From CAXXXW01 sp963665555 (GTDB lineage Bacteria; Pseudomonadota; Alphaproteobacteria; Thalassobaculales; Thalassobaculaceae): 64,000 nucleotides of DNA. The notes under the pieces are model-generated. The model was given only the letters and a program-made list of their open reading frames with translations. It did not search any database and had not been told where the DNA came from. Of this stretch, positions 16,799 through 24,717 are shown piece after piece. The stretch lies in the NCBI GenBank assembly GCA_963665555.2, contig OY762308.1:806001-870000 (forward strand), given 5' to 3'. The first letter of the stretch is position 1; each line of letters begins with the position of its first letter. Both the position numbers and the translations under genes were made by a program.

Positions 16799-17185
16799 CT
16801 ATTCCGGCTGCGCTTCCCTCATATAGGCGATCACGTCGGCGCGGTCCGTCTCCTTCTTCAGGCCGGCGAAGGCCATGCGGCCGCCCTTCAGGAAGGCGCG
16901 CGGCTTGGTCAGGTAGGCGTCCAGCGTCGCGTCGTCCCACACGATGCCGGACACCTTCATCGCCTTGGAGTAGCGGAACCCCTCGACGCTGCCGGCGACG
17001 CGCCCGAAAACGCCGACCAGGTGCGGGCCGACCCTGTTCTTTTCCTTGTCGAGGACATGGCACGCCTTGCACTTGTTGTAGACGCGCTTGCCCTTGGCGG
17101 CGTCGCCCGCCAGCGCCGGCGCGGCGAGCGCGAAAAGCGCGGCGGCGGCGGCGCACGCGACGAGGCCTCGGCGGATCCGTTCCAT
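16799..17185 (-). CDS. Class I c-type cytochrome, periplasmic
   Basis: A 128-aa protein with a signal peptide (RRGL followed by a hydrophobic run to APALA, about residues 4-27) and one haem site, CKACH, near residue 40. The distal methionine is probably in GGRMAFAGL near 102. Length and fold match mitochondrial-type cytochrome c that carries electrons from complex III to oxidases. The ATG at 17185 is chosen because GAGAGG lies just upstream; a TTG four codons earlier is unlikely. It is convergent with the ABC ATPase. Confidence 0.88.
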   Translation of the reverse strand: MERIRRGLVACAAAAALFALAAPALAGDAAKGKRVYNKCKACHVLDKEKNRVGPHLVGVFGRVAGSVEGFRYSKAMKVSGIVWDDATLDAYLTKPRAFLKGGRMAFAGLKKETDRADVIAYMREAQPE

Positions 17186-17328
17186 CGTCCCTCTCAATAT
17201 CCAGTCGCGGCCGGCGGACGGGTCCCGCCTTCGGCCGGCCCGCTCTATCCGACCGGGACCGCGATTTCAAGGCGCAAGGGGAGGGGCGCCCGGCAGGCCG
17301 CGCGCCCGCCGCGGCGGGCCGGCCCGCG

Positions 17329-18093
17329 TCAGGCGGCCTTGTCCGTCCGTCCGGCGGCGTAGCGGCCGACGGCCGTCATCAGCGTATCGACCAGGAAGTC
17401 CCGGCCCGAAACGATGCGCGGGTTCGGCGCGCCGATGCCGATCGCCATCGGACGGACCGACGGGCCGTTGCGCAGCAGGGTCGCCACCACGCCGGCGCCC
17501 GGCGTCGCGAGGTTGGAGGTGACGAGATAGCCCTTGTCGCGGACCTCGCGGACGCGGGTCATCACGTCGGCCTCCTGCACGATCTCCTCCGGGCGCTCCG
17601 CCTCGGTGTTGACCCGGCGCACCATGCGGCCGATCTCGGCGTCCTCGCGCAGGCTGGCGAGCACCAGGCCGATGGCGGTGCGGAACATCGGCCGCAACAT
17701 GCCCGGCCGCAGCTGGAAGCGCAGCCGCTGGTGCGAGTTGACGACATGGATGTACTGGGTCTCGACGCCGTTCAGCACGCCCAGGACAATGGTGTCGCCG
17801 GTCGCCGAATTCAGGTCCTGCATCATGCCGAGCAGGTTGTCGCGGGGCCTCGGGTCGTCCATCAGCCAGTTGCCCAGCAGCGCGATCCGCACGCTGGGCG
17901 TGTAGGCGCGCGAGCGCGTGTCGTAATCGACGAAGCCCTGGGACAGCAGGCTCTTCATCAGGGCCGACATGCTCGACTGGGGCACGCCCATCAGCCGGAC
18001 CAGTTCGGAAATGGTGAGCGGCCGCTTGACGTCCTCGAAGCATTCGAAGATCGCCATCACGCGCGCCGCCGACTTCACGAGGCCGTTGGTCAT
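17329..18093 (-). CDS. IclR-family transcriptional regulator
   Basis: A 254-aa regulator with an N-terminal winged helix (SAARVMAIFECFEDV to QSSMSALMKSLLSQGFVDYD, residues 7-57) and a C-terminal effector domain of the IclR type, ending near GRDFLVDTLMTAVG. Such proteins usually control neighbouring catabolic genes and themselves through short palindromes. A palindrome sits about 80 bp upstream of its start. The cupin and shikimate-dehydrogenase-like genes just upstream on the same strand are plausible targets. The effector is unknown, perhaps an aromatic or hydroaromatic acid. Confidence 0.87.
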   Translation of the reverse strand: MTNGLVKSAARVMAIFECFEDVKRPLTISELVRLMGVPQSSMSALMKSLLSQGFVDYDTRSRAYTPSVRIALLGNWLMDDPRPRDNLLGMMQDLNSATGDTIVLGVLNGVETQYIHVVNSHQRLRFQLRPGMLRPMFRTAIGLVLASLREDAEIGRMVRRVNTEAERPEEIVQEADVMTRVREVRDKGYLVTSNLATPGAGVVATLLRNGPSVRPMAIGIGAPNPRIVSGRDFLVDTLMTAVGRYAAGRTDKAA

Positions 18094-18127
18094 GGTTTCC
18101 GGGTTCCCGAATCGCCAGCGTCGCGCA

Positions 18128-18189
18128 AGTGTAACCCGTTTCAGATATATCAGTCCACCACATACGCGATGCCATCGCATATGCGATGG
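18128..18189 (-). promoter_or_regulatory. Putative iclR promoter with palindromic operator
   Basis: CCATCGCATATGCGATGG at 18172-18189 is a perfect 18-bp palindrome. A further half-site, CATACGCGATG at 18161-18171, repeats CATATGCGATG at 18178-18188 with a 17-bp period. Just downstream on the minus strand are a possible -35 (TGGACT, 18152-18157) and -10 (TACACT, 18128-18133) with an 18-bp spacer. The location directly upstream of an IclR gene, in an otherwise open 176-bp gap, suggests autoregulation. Confidence 0.55.
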
Positions 18190-18269
18190 GGAAAAATCGG
18201 CAACCGGATCGCGCCGGCGCCGCCTCGTCGCCCCGGCCCGGCCCCGTCGCGCCGGCCCGGCGCCGGCGC

Positions 18270-18671
18270 TCACGGATCGGGCGCGTCGCGGGGGTCCTCG
18301 GCGGAGGTGTGGACGGTGGGCTGGGGCGTCATGGTCATCACCGTCACGCCGCCGGGCGCCTCGAAGCGGTGCCACATGTTCCGCGGCACGACGGTCAGCA
18401 TCCCCGCGCGCATGTCGAGCGCGACCGGGCCGTCCCCGGTCAGGATCGTCACGCGCGCCGCCCCGCGCAGGATCTGGACGAGTTCGTCGCCGTTCGGGTG
18501 GCGCTCCCACGGCGACACGCCCTCGAAACTGCCGGCGAAGACGCCGCCGGCCTCGTATTCCGCCAGCGTGGCGAAATGGCCGTCGGCCTCCTCCTCCGTC
18601 GTCTCCGGCGACCGCGCCTTCAGGACCGGCAGCGGCGCCAGCGCCGCCTCGATATCGACCGCCTTCACCAT
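18270..18671 (-). CDS. Cupin-domain protein
   Basis: A 133-aa single-domain cupin. The barrel spans about residues 45-120, with SPWERHPNGDELVQILRG as the first cupin motif (His and Glu as metal-ligand candidates) and MLTVVPRNMWHRFEAPGG as the second. The function could be a small-molecule dioxygenase, isomerase or ligand-binding protein. GGGGGAG precedes the ATG. It lies 17 bp downstream of the shikimate-dehydrogenase-like gene and upstream of iclR, all on the minus strand. Confidence 0.8.
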   Translation of the reverse strand: MVKAVDIEAALAPLPVLKARSPETTEEEADGHFATLAEYEAGGVFAGSFEGVSPWERHPNGDELVQILRGAARVTILTGDGPVALDMRAGMLTVVPRNMWHRFEAPGGVTVMTMTPQPTVHTSAEDPRDAPDP

Positions 18672-18688
18672 CGGTTCGCTCCCCCTCG

Positions 18689-19531
18689 TCAAGGAACGCG
18701 CGCGCCGTCCCGCGCTCGGGGCGGCGGGAAATCGTAGCCGAACAGCCTGGCGATGGCGGTCACCTGGCGATCGAACATCGGCCGGCCCCCGTGGACGCGG
18801 CAGCCGCGCGCCGCCGCCGCCTCGAGGAGCGGCGTCTCGGCCGGGTTCATGATCACCTCCGCCACCAGCTGGCCGGGCGCGAGCAGGTCCGGGTCCACCG
18901 GGAGCGCGTCGTCCGGCGCGAGGCCGAGCGAGGTGGCGTTGACCACCGTGTCGAAGCCGCGCGGGTCCGGCTCGCCCGCCGCGATGGCGCGGCCGGGGAA
19001 GGCGGCGGCGAGTTCGGCGGCGAGGCCCTCGGCGCGCGCGCGGGTCCGGTTGGCGACGACCAGCCGCGCCGCCCCCGCGTCCGCCAGCGCGAAGCCGATG
19101 GCGCGGGCGGCGCCGCCGGCCCCCACCATCAGCATCTCCGTGTCCCGCGCCTCGTAACCGGCGGCGCGCATCCCGTCGAGGAAGCCGGTCCCGTCGGCGT
19201 TGTCGGCGACCAGGCGGCGGTCGTCGTCGAAGGCGGCGAAATTGACCGCGCCGACCAGCCGGCCCATGCGCCCGACCTCGTCGCAATGGGCCACGATCGT
19301 TTCCTTGTGCGGCAGCGTGATCGCCATGCCGCCGAAATTGGGCATGGCGCGCAGCCCCGCGACCGCCGCCGCGAGGTCCTCCGGGCGCACATGCAGCGGA
19401 ACCATGACGGCATCGACGCCGTGCTTCTCGAACAGCGGGTTGAAGACCGAGGGCGCCCGCACATGCCCGATCGGGTCGGAGATGCAGCCGAACACGCGGG
19501 TCTTGCCGGAGATGTCGAGCGTCGTTCGCAT
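18689..19531 (-). CDS. Shikimate dehydrogenase-like oxidoreductase lacking the shikimate-binding serine pair
   Basis: A 280-aa protein with the AroE fold. The catalytic lysine is in TLPHKETIVAH (near residue 72) and the Asp in NADGTGFLDG (near 107); the nucleotide loop MVGAGGAARAIGFAL is near 130-144. In true AroE the N-terminal HSxSPxxHN motif supplies two serines that bind shikimate; here the stretch reads GHVRAPSVFN, so those serines are gone. This points to another hydroaromatic or unrelated substrate. It is grouped with a cupin and an IclR regulator, suggesting a catabolic unit. Confidence 0.8.
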   Translation of the reverse strand: MRTTLDISGKTRVFGCISDPIGHVRAPSVFNPLFEKHGVDAVMVPLHVRPEDLAAAVAGLRAMPNFGGMAITLPHKETIVAHCDEVGRMGRLVGAVNFAAFDDDRRLVADNADGTGFLDGMRAAGYEARDTEMLMVGAGGAARAIGFALADAGAARLVVANRTRARAEGLAAELAAAFPGRAIAAGEPDPRGFDTVVNATSLGLAPDDALPVDPDLLAPGQLVAEVIMNPAETPLLEAAAARGCRVHGGRPMFDRQVTAIARLFGYDFPPPRARDGARVP

Positions 19532-19554
19532 GGGCGGCCCGGCGCCGGGGCGCG

Positions 19555-19833
19555 TTACCGGGCCGGGGCGGGCGGACCGGCCGGAGCCGATCTCGCGCCC
19601 GCGATGGCGGCGGCCCGCAAGCCCTCGACCAGCCCCTCGACCTTGGCCACGCGCGCCTCCAGCCCGGCGATCCGGTCCGCCATCTCGCCGAAACCGGCCG
19701 CCTGCCGGTCGGACAGGTCGCGCATGTCCTTGTGCAGGGCCACGATGTCGCCGTGCAGCGTCCACAGGAAGGCGAGCGCGGCGACGATCCCGGCCATGCC
19801 GGCGGCGGAGGGAAGGTGGAACTTCTCGAACAC
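19555..19833 (-). CDS. Small membrane-anchored coiled-coil protein, hypothetical
   Basis: A 92-aa protein. Residues 9-27 (SAAGMAGIVAALAFLWTLH) form a single membrane segment, followed by a heptad-rich helix (DIVALHKDMRDL to GLEARVAKVEGLVEGL) and an Ala/Pro-rich tail. No family is named with confidence. It sits just upstream of the shikimate-dehydrogenase-like gene on the same strand, 23 bp apart, and downstream of tRNA-Ser. It is one of three small helix-plus-membrane proteins in the window. Confidence 0.6.
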   Translation of the reverse strand: MFEKFHLPSAAGMAGIVAALAFLWTLHGDIVALHKDMRDLSDRQAAGFGEMADRIAGLEARVAKVEGLVEGLRAAAIAGARSAPAGPPAPAR

Positions 19834-19910
19834 GGCGGCTCTCCAGGGCGCGTCCCGGGCCGATGGGCCGAAGGCCCCGCAACGCTACGCCCCCGCGCGG
19901 CCGGGGGCAA

Positions 19911-20002
19911 TGGCGGAGGGGATGGGATTCGAACCCACGATACCGGTTTCCCAGTATAACGGTTTAGCAAACCGCCGCCTTCAGCCGCTCGGCCACCCCT
20001 CC
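19911..20002 (-). tRNA. tRNA-Ser (anticodon GCT)
   Basis: The reverse complement folds as a long-variable-arm tRNA: acceptor GGAGGGG pairs with CCCCTCC, the anticodon arm has GCT in the loop (TTTGCTAAA), the variable arm is long, and the T-arm has GGTTCGAATCC. A discriminator G and an encoded CCA follow. It decodes AGC/AGU serine codons. Confidence 0.95.
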
Positions 20003-20059
20003 GCCGGGCGCGACGTACCGTCTAGGCGGCGGGCCGGCTCCTGTCAATCCTGGCGGGCC

Positions 20060-20266
20060 TCAATAGCCGCGCCGGATCAGCGCGTTCAGCGCGTGGGTGA
20101 CGATCAGCGCGCGGGAGTCGACATCGCGGTAGCGGGCGTCCGCGCCGGCCTCCGACTGCCATTCGTCGAGTTCGCTCGCCGCCGCCTCCAGCGTCATGGC
20201 GCGCCGGAGGACCTTGGCGGCCAGCATGTCGGCCTGCCAGTCGATGTCGGGATGCACCGGTTTCAT
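20060..20266 (-). CDS. Small hypothetical cytosolic protein
   Basis: A 68-aa protein with no membrane segment, rich in Ala, Asp and Arg, predicted mostly helical (ADMLAAKVLRRAMTLEAAA, then SRALIVTHALNALIRRG). The family is not recognised. The start is uncertain: ATG at 20266, ATG at 20275 or TTG at 20296 are all in frame and none has a good ribosome site. A 26-bp palindrome overlaps the start. It is divergent from the bc1 chaperone gene. Confidence 0.5.
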   Translation of the reverse strand: MKPVHPDIDWQADMLAAKVLRRAMTLEAAASELDEWQSEAGADARYRDVDSRALIVTHALNALIRRGY

Positions 20267-20291
20267 CGCGGCCATGCTAGCATGGCCGCGA
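20266..20291. promoter_or_regulatory. Perfect 26-bp palindrome at the start of the small hypothetical gene
   Basis: The left arm TCGCGGCCATGCT is followed immediately by its exact reverse complement, with no spacer. It spans the start-codon region of the minus-strand gene and lies 71 bp upstream of the plus-strand chaperone gene. It could be an operator for the divergent pair or an RNA hairpin that hides the ribosome site. No regulator was linked to it. Confidence 0.45.
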
Positions 20292-20361
20292 GGCAATACC
20301 CCCGGGGGGGCCGCCGCCGCGCGGCGCGGCCGGGCCGGCCGGGAACGCGAGGGGAGGCGGG

Positions 20362-20886
20362 ATGTTCGCGGGCGCGCGCGCGAGACGGAGCCGGGAGGCG
20401 GCGGCGCGGCTCTACGAGCGGATCGTCGCGCAATCCCGCCGCGTCGCGTTCTACCGCGAGTGCGCCGTGCCCGACACGCTCGACGGCCGGTTCGACATGC
20501 TGGTCCTGCACATGGCGCTGGTCCTGCGCCGGCTCAAGGCCGAGCCGGGCGGGGAGCGGCGGCTCGCCCAGGACCTGTTCGACCGCATGTTCGCCGACAT
20601 GGACGAATCGCTGCGCGAGATGGGCGTAAGCGACATGTCCGTCGGCAAGCGGGTGAAGCAGATGGGGGCCGCCTTCTACGGCCGGCTCGCGGCCTACGAC
20701 ACGGCGCTGGCGGCGGCCGGCGGGGCGCTGGAGGAGGCGCTGGCCCGCAATGTCTACCGGGGGGAGGCGCCGGCTTGCGGCGGGCATCGCCGCCTCGCGG
20801 CCTGGGCGCGCGCGGCGGACCGGGCGCTCGCGTCCCGCCCGGCGGCGGAAATCCGCGCCGGCGATCCCCGCTTCGGGGAGCCGTGA
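20362..20886 (+). CDS. Ubiquinol-cytochrome c chaperone (Cbp3/UQCC-like)
   Basis: A 174-aa homologue of the mitochondrial Cbp3 assembly factor, needed for cytochrome b of complex III. The family core is visible: RVAFYRECAVPDTLDGRFDMLVLHMALVLRRL (written here in outline, about residues 30-60), QDLFDRMFADMDESLREMG, and SVGKRVKQMGAAFYGR. It has no membrane segment or signal. GGGAGGC precedes the ATG. The DUF177 gene begins 3 bp after the stop, a common alphaproteobacterial pairing. Confidence 0.88.
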   Translation: MFAGARARRSREAAARLYERIVAQSRRVAFYRECAVPDTLDGRFDMLVLHMALVLRRLKAEPGGERRLAQDLFDRMFADMDESLREMGVSDMSVGKRVKQMGAAFYGRLAAYDTALAAAGGALEEALARNVYRGEAPACGGHRRLAAWARAADRALASRPAAEIRAGDPRFGEP

Positions 20887-20888
20887 GG

Positions 20889-21464
20889 ATGGCCGCCGAA
20901 CGGGCAGGCGCGCCGCCCGCGCCGGAATTCTCCCGCCGGGTCCCGCTCGCCGAGATCGACCGCGCGCCCCGGCCGCGCCGCATCGCCGCGACGCCGGCGG
21001 AATGCGCCGCCCTGGCGCGCCGCTTCGGGATCGAGGCCCTGTCGGGCCTGCGCGCCGAGGCGCGGCTCGCCGAAACCGCCCCCGGCGTGGTGCTGGCGGA
21101 GGGGATCGTCGAGGCCGAGGTTTCGGTGGTCGGCGATCCGGCGGAGGACCCGGTGGACTTCACGGTGAGCGAGGGTTTCGAGGAGGTCTTCGCCACGCCG
21201 CGCGGCTGGAAGGCGCTCGCGGCGGCCGCGCCCGACGGCGAGGTGGACGCCGAGCCGGTCTCCGGCGGCGCGATCGACCTCGGCGAGGTCGCGGCGCAGG
21301 TCCTCTCGCTCGCCCTCGACCCGGTGCTGCTGGAGGCCGCCGCGTTCGACGACGGCGTCCCGGCCTTCTCGGCCGGCGGCGGGGCGGACGAGGCGGCCGG
21401 CGGGCCGTTCGCGGCGCTCGCCGCGCTGCGCCGGCGGGGCGCTTCGGGCGACGGGCCGGAATAG
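20889..21464 (+). CDS. DUF177 (YceD-like) protein
   Basis: A 191-aa protein of the YceD/DUF177 family, linked to 23S rRNA and L32 biogenesis in bacteria and plants. It opens with EFSRRVPLAEID and ends with an acidic, Gly-rich tail after LALDPVLLEAAAFDDG. In many bacteria yceD is followed by rpmF and plsX; here plsX follows after 88 bp and rpmF is absent. It starts 3 bp after the chaperone stop, so translation is probably coupled. Confidence 0.8.
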   Translation: MAAERAGAPPAPEFSRRVPLAEIDRAPRPRRIAATPAECAALARRFGIEALSGLRAEARLAETAPGVVLAEGIVEAEVSVVGDPAEDPVDFTVSEGFEEVFATPRGWKALAAAAPDGEVDAEPVSGGAIDLGEVAAQVLSLALDPVLLEAAAFDDGVPAFSAGGGADEAAGGPFAALAALRRRGASGDGPE

Positions 21465-21502
21465 GGCCGGGCGCCCGCCTGCCGGCGGCCCGGCGAAAAG
21501 TG

Positions 21503-21531
21503 TTACCGTGCCGGCGGCCCGCCTGTATAAC
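21503..21531 (+). promoter_or_regulatory. Candidate promoter for plsX-fabH
   Basis: TTACCG (21503-21508) and TATAAC (21526-21531) are separated by exactly 17 bp. The -10 box matches five of six consensus positions; the -35 box is weak. It would start transcription about 15 nt before the ATG chosen for plsX. AT-rich hexamers are rare in this DNA, which favours the call, but it rests on eye inspection only. Confidence 0.35.
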
Positions 21532-21552
21532 TTGCCGGGTCACGGGACTGTC

Positions 21553-22635
21553 ATGGACCTTCGGGCCGCCGCGCACATGCCATCGCGTATCACGATAGCC
21601 CTCGACGCCATGGGGGGCGACCGGGCGCCGGACCTCGTGGTCCGGGGCGCCGAGATCGCCGTCGAGCGGACGCCCGAACTGCGCTTCGTCCTGGTGGGCG
21701 ACGAGGCGCGGGTGAAGCCGCTGCTCGACGGCGCGCGGCGGCTTTCGGCGGGCGCGTGCGAACTCCTCCACACCGAGGAGACGGTCGGCGCGGCGGAAAA
21801 ACCGTCGGTCGCGCTCAGGACCGGGCGGCGGTCGAGCATGGGGCTGGCGATCGACCTCGCCGCCGGGGGGGAGGCCGCCGGCGTCGTCTCGGCCGGGAAC
21901 ACCGGCGCGCTGATGGCGATGTCGCGGCTCCGCCTGCGCATGTGCCCGGGGATCGACCGGCCCGCCATCGCCAGCTTCTTCCCGACGCGGCGCGGCGAAA
22001 CCTGTATGCTCGACCTCGGCGCCAACATCGAGTGCGACGCCGACAACCTGGTCCAGTTCGCCGTCATGGGCGGGATTTTCGCGCGGATCGCGCTCGGCCT
22101 CGACCGGCCCTCGGTCGCGCTGCTCAATGTCGGCGCGGAGGAGCAGAAGGGGCACGAGGAGCTGCGGGAGGCGGCGGCGGTGCTGCGGGGGCTGGAGATG
22201 CCGATGGATTTCCGGGGCTTCGTCGAGGGCGACGACATCGCCGCCGGCACGGTGGACGTGGTCGTGACCGACGGCTTCACCGGCAACATCGCGCTGAAGA
22301 CGGCGGAGGGCGCGTCGCGCCTGATCGCGCATTTCCTGCGCGAGTCCTTCCGCTCCTCCCTGCCCTCCCGCCTCGGCTACCTGTTGAGCCGGGGCGCGGT
22401 GGCGCGGCTGCGCGAGCGCCTCGACCCGCGCCGCTACAACGGGGCGGTGCTGCTCGGCCTGAACGGCATCGCGGTGAAAAGCCACGGCGGGACCGACGAG
22501 ATCGGCTTCGCCAACGCCATCGGCGTCGCGGCCGACATGGCGAAATTCGGATTCCTCGACGAGGTGAAGGAGGAGCTTGCGGTGTTGCACGCGGCGAACG
22601 ACCAGCGGGCCGCCACGGCGGCCGCGGCCTCCTGA
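21553..22635 (+). CDS. plsX: Phosphate acyltransferase PlsX
   Basis: A 360-aa peripheral membrane enzyme that makes acyl-phosphate from acyl-ACP for phospholipid synthesis. The typical start [29 protein letters not shown] (near residue 120), and [17 protein letters not shown] are present. The ATG at 21553 has GGGA upstream; the one at 21577 is nearer the usual family start, so the first eight residues are uncertain. The fabH gene follows after 2 bp, forming the conserved plsX-fabH unit. Confidence 0.93.
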   Translation: MDLRAAAHMPSRITIALDAMGGDRAPDLVVRGAEIAVERTPELRFVLVGDEARVKPLLDGARRLSAGACELLHTEETVGAAEKPSVALRTGRRSSMGLAIDLAAGGEAAGVVSAGNTGALMAMSRLRLRMCPGIDRPAIASFFPTRRGETCMLDLGANIECDADNLVQFAVMGGIFARIALGLDRPSVALLNVGAEEQKGHEELREAAAVLRGLEMPMDFRGFVEGDDIAAGTVDVVVTDGFTGNIALKTAEGASRLIAHFLRESFRSSLPSRLGYLLSRGAVARLRERLDPRRYNGAVLLGLNGIAVKSHGGTDEIGFANAIGVAADMAKFGFLDEVKEELAVLHAANDQRAATAAAAS

Positions 22636-22637
22636 CC

Positions 22638-23627
22638 ATGCGCCGGTCCCTGATCGCGGGCTGCGGCGCGTACCTGCCCGAGCGCGTGCTCGGCAACGCC
22701 GAACTCGCCGAGCGCATCGACACTTCCGACGAATGGATCGTCAAGCGCACCGGCATCCGCCAGCGGCACATCGCGGCCGAGGGGGAGCTGACCTCGGACC
22801 TGGCGCTGGCGGCGTCGCGGCGCGCGCTCGCCCACGCCGGCATGGAGGCCGACGGGATCGACCTCATCGTGGTCGCCACCACCACGCCCGACAACACCTT
22901 CCCGGCGACGGCGACGAGGGTGCAGGCCGGCCTCGGCGCGACGCGCGGCGCCGCCTTCGACGTGCAGGCGGTGTGCGCCGGCTTCGTCTATGCGCTGGCG
23001 GTGGCGGACAATTTCATCAAGGCGGGGCAGGCCGACGGCGCGCTGGTGATCGGCGCCGAGACCTTCACGCGCATCCTCGACTGGGAGGACCGCGCGACCT
23101 GCGTGCTGTTCGGCGACGGCGCGGGCGCGGTCGTGCTGCGCGCGCACGAGGGCAACGGCCGCGCCGCCGATTACGGCGTCCTGTCCACGCATCTCCATTC
23201 CGACGGGCGCGAGCGGGACATCCTCTATGTCGATGGCGGCCCGTCGAGCACCGGCTCCTCCGGCCATGTGCGGATGGTCGGCAAGGAGGTGTTCCGCCAC
23301 GCCGTCTCCAAGCTCGGCCGCGTCATCGACGAGGCGCTGGAGGCCAACGGCCTCGCCGCCGCCGACATCGACTGGCTGGTGCCGCACCAGGCCAACAAGC
23401 GGATCATCGACAGCATGGCGGCGCGCATGAAGCTGCCGCCGGAAAAAGTGGTGTGCAGCATCGAGCGCCACGCCAACACCTCGGCCGCGTCGGTGCCGCT
23501 GGCGCTGGCCGAGGCGGTCGGCGACGGGCGCGTGTCGGACGGCGACCTGGTGCTGTTCGAGGCGATCGGCGGCGGCCTGGTCTGGGGGGCCGGGCTGGCG
23601 CGGATGGGGGCGCCCGACGGTGCGTGA
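22638..23627 (+). CDS. fabH: 3-oxoacyl-ACP synthase III
   Basis: A 329-aa condensing enzyme that starts fatty-acid synthesis by joining acetyl-CoA with malonyl-ACP. The catalytic triad is complete: Cys in [12 protein letters not shown] (near residue 115), His in VPHQANKRI (near 252) and Asn in [10 protein letters not shown] (near 282). [13 protein letters not shown] near 30-43 is also typical. It directly follows plsX and is probably translated from the same mRNA. Confidence 0.95.
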   Translation: MRRSLIAGCGAYLPERVLGNAELAERIDTSDEWIVKRTGIRQRHIAAEGELTSDLALAASRRALAHAGMEADGIDLIVVATTTPDNTFPATATRVQAGLGATRGAAFDVQAVCAGFVYALAVADNFIKAGQADGALVIGAETFTRILDWEDRATCVLFGDGAGAVVLRAHEGNGRAADYGVLSTHLHSDGRERDILYVDGGPSSTGSSGHVRMVGKEVFRHAVSKLGRVIDEALEANGLAAADIDWLVPHQANKRIIDSMAARMKLPPEKVVCSIERHANTSAASVPLALAEAVGDGRVSDGDLVLFEAIGGGLVWGAGLARMGAPDGA

Positions 23628-23650
23628 CGCGCGGTGAGGAAACGCCCGCA

Positions 23651-23670
23651 ATCGCTTGTCGCGAAGCGAT
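23651..23670. repeat. Short hairpin between fabH and ihfA
   Basis: ATCGCTT and AAGCGAT are exact inverted repeats around a 6-nt loop. With only an ATATTT stretch after it, it is a poor terminator. It lies immediately before the candidate ihfA promoter and might equally be an operator. Confidence 0.3.
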
Positions 23671-23672
23671 AT

Positions 23673-23701
23673 TTGACGGGCGGAACATCGGCCGCTAGGC
23701 T
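23673..23701 (+). promoter_or_regulatory. Candidate promoter for ihfA-merR
   Basis: TTGACG (five of six -35 positions) and TAGGCT (three of six -10 positions) are separated by 17 bp. The ATG of ihfA is 25 bp beyond the -10 box. The site sits in the only sizeable gap between fabH and ihfA, next to a small hairpin. Confidence 0.4.
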
Positions 23702-23725
23702 CGGCCCGTCGGGTGGGAGGCGTCC

Positions 23726-24064
23726 ATGGCGAGCGACACGGTGACCCGCGCGGACCTGAGCGAGGCGGTCTACAACGAGGTCGGGCTGTCCCGCAACGAA
23801 TCGGCGGAACTGGTCGAGTCCGTGCTGGACGAGGTGGCCGGCGCGCTGGCGCGCGGCGAGCAGGTGAAAATCTCCAGCTTCGGCAGTTTCTCGGTCCGCC
23901 AGAAGGGGCGGCGGGTCGGCCGCAACCCCAAGACGGGCGAGGTGGTTCCCATCCTGCCGCGCAAGGTGCTGGTGTTCCGGCCCTCGCATGTCCTGAAAAG
24001 CCGGGTGAACGCGAACGCGGCGGGATCGGCCCCGCGGCCGGGGCCGGCGGGCCATGGCGGTTGA
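23726..24064 (+). CDS. ihfA: Integration host factor alpha subunit
   Basis: A 112-aa DNA-bending protein of the HU/IHF family that acts as a heterodimer with IHF beta in recombination and transcription. The start [33 protein letters not shown] and the beta-arm tip [12 protein letters not shown] with the intercalating proline (near residue 75) are clear. The C-terminal tail after HVLKSRVN is low-complexity. GGGAGGC precedes the ATG. The next gene overlaps its 3' end by 11 bp. Confidence 0.93.
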   Translation: MASDTVTRADLSEAVYNEVGLSRNESAELVESVLDEVAGALARGEQVKISSFGSFSVRQKGRRVGRNPKTGEVVPILPRKVLVFRPSHVLKSRVNANAAGSAPRPGPAGHGG

Positions 24065-24524
24065 GGGCGGCGCGCGGGCCGAGGGCCGCCGGGGCGGCAA
24101 GTCGGCGGCGGCGTTCCGCACCATAAGCGAGGTCGCCGAAGAACTCGACACGCCGGCCCATGTGCTCCGGTTCTGGGAAACCAGGTTCTCGCAGGTCCGG
24201 CCGCTGAAGCGCGGCGGCGGCCGGCGCTACTACCGCCCGGAGGACGTGGCGCTGCTGCGGCGCATCCGCCGCCTGCTCTACGCCGACGGCTACACGATCA
24301 AGGGCGTGCAGCGGCTGCTGCGCGAGGGCGCCGTCGGCCCGCGCGCTGGCGACGGGGCCGACGCGGTTCGAGCCGCCGCGCCCGAAACGCCGCCGGCGGC
24401 CCCGGCCGCCGCGCCGGCCGCCGCCGCGCCCGCCGGCCTCGACGCCGGGGCGCGCCGCGAAATCGCCTCCGTCCTCGACGAGTTGGAGGCGGTCGCCCGG
24501 CGGCTCCGCGCGGCGCGGGAGTAG
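24054..24524 (+). CDS. MerR-family transcriptional regulator
   Basis: A 156-aa regulator. The MerR winged helix is at residues 20-90: [48 protein letters not shown] and a [11 protein letters not shown] end. The C-terminal part is Ala/Pro-rich and lacks metal-binding cysteines, so this is not a metal sensor. This short MerR protein just after ihfA is a conserved alphaproteobacterial arrangement; its target is not known. Confidence 0.88.
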   Translation: MAVEGGARAEGRRGGKSAAAFRTISEVAEELDTPAHVLRFWETRFSQVRPLKRGGGRRYYRPEDVALLRRIRRLLYADGYTIKGVQRLLREGAVGPRAGDGADAVRAAAPETPPAAPAAAPAAAAPAGLDAGARREIASVLDELEAVARRLRAARE

Positions 24525-24602
24525 GGGGCGCCGCGCCGCGGAAAACCGGCGCTTGCCCCGGCGCGCCGAAACGCCTACATCTTCGCGGGTTCGCGGCCCG
24601 GT

Positions 24603-24679
24603 CGGAGCGTGGCGCAGTCTGGTAGCGCACTACACTGGGGGTGTAGGGGTCGTGGGTTCGAATCCCGCCGCTCCGACCA
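24603..24679 (+). tRNA. tRNA-Pro (anticodon GGG)
   Basis: A 77-nt cloverleaf: acceptor CGGAGCG pairs with CGCTCCG, D-arm GCGCAGTCTGGTAGCGC, anticodon stem CTACA/TGTAG with loop CTGGGGG (anticodon GGG), and T-arm GTGGG/CCCGC around TTCGAAT. Discriminator A and CCA are encoded. It decodes CCC/CCU. Confidence 0.96.
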
Positions 24680-24717
24680 GCCGCGCCGCCGCGCCCGGCC
24701 CCCCGGCGGAGCGGGCC

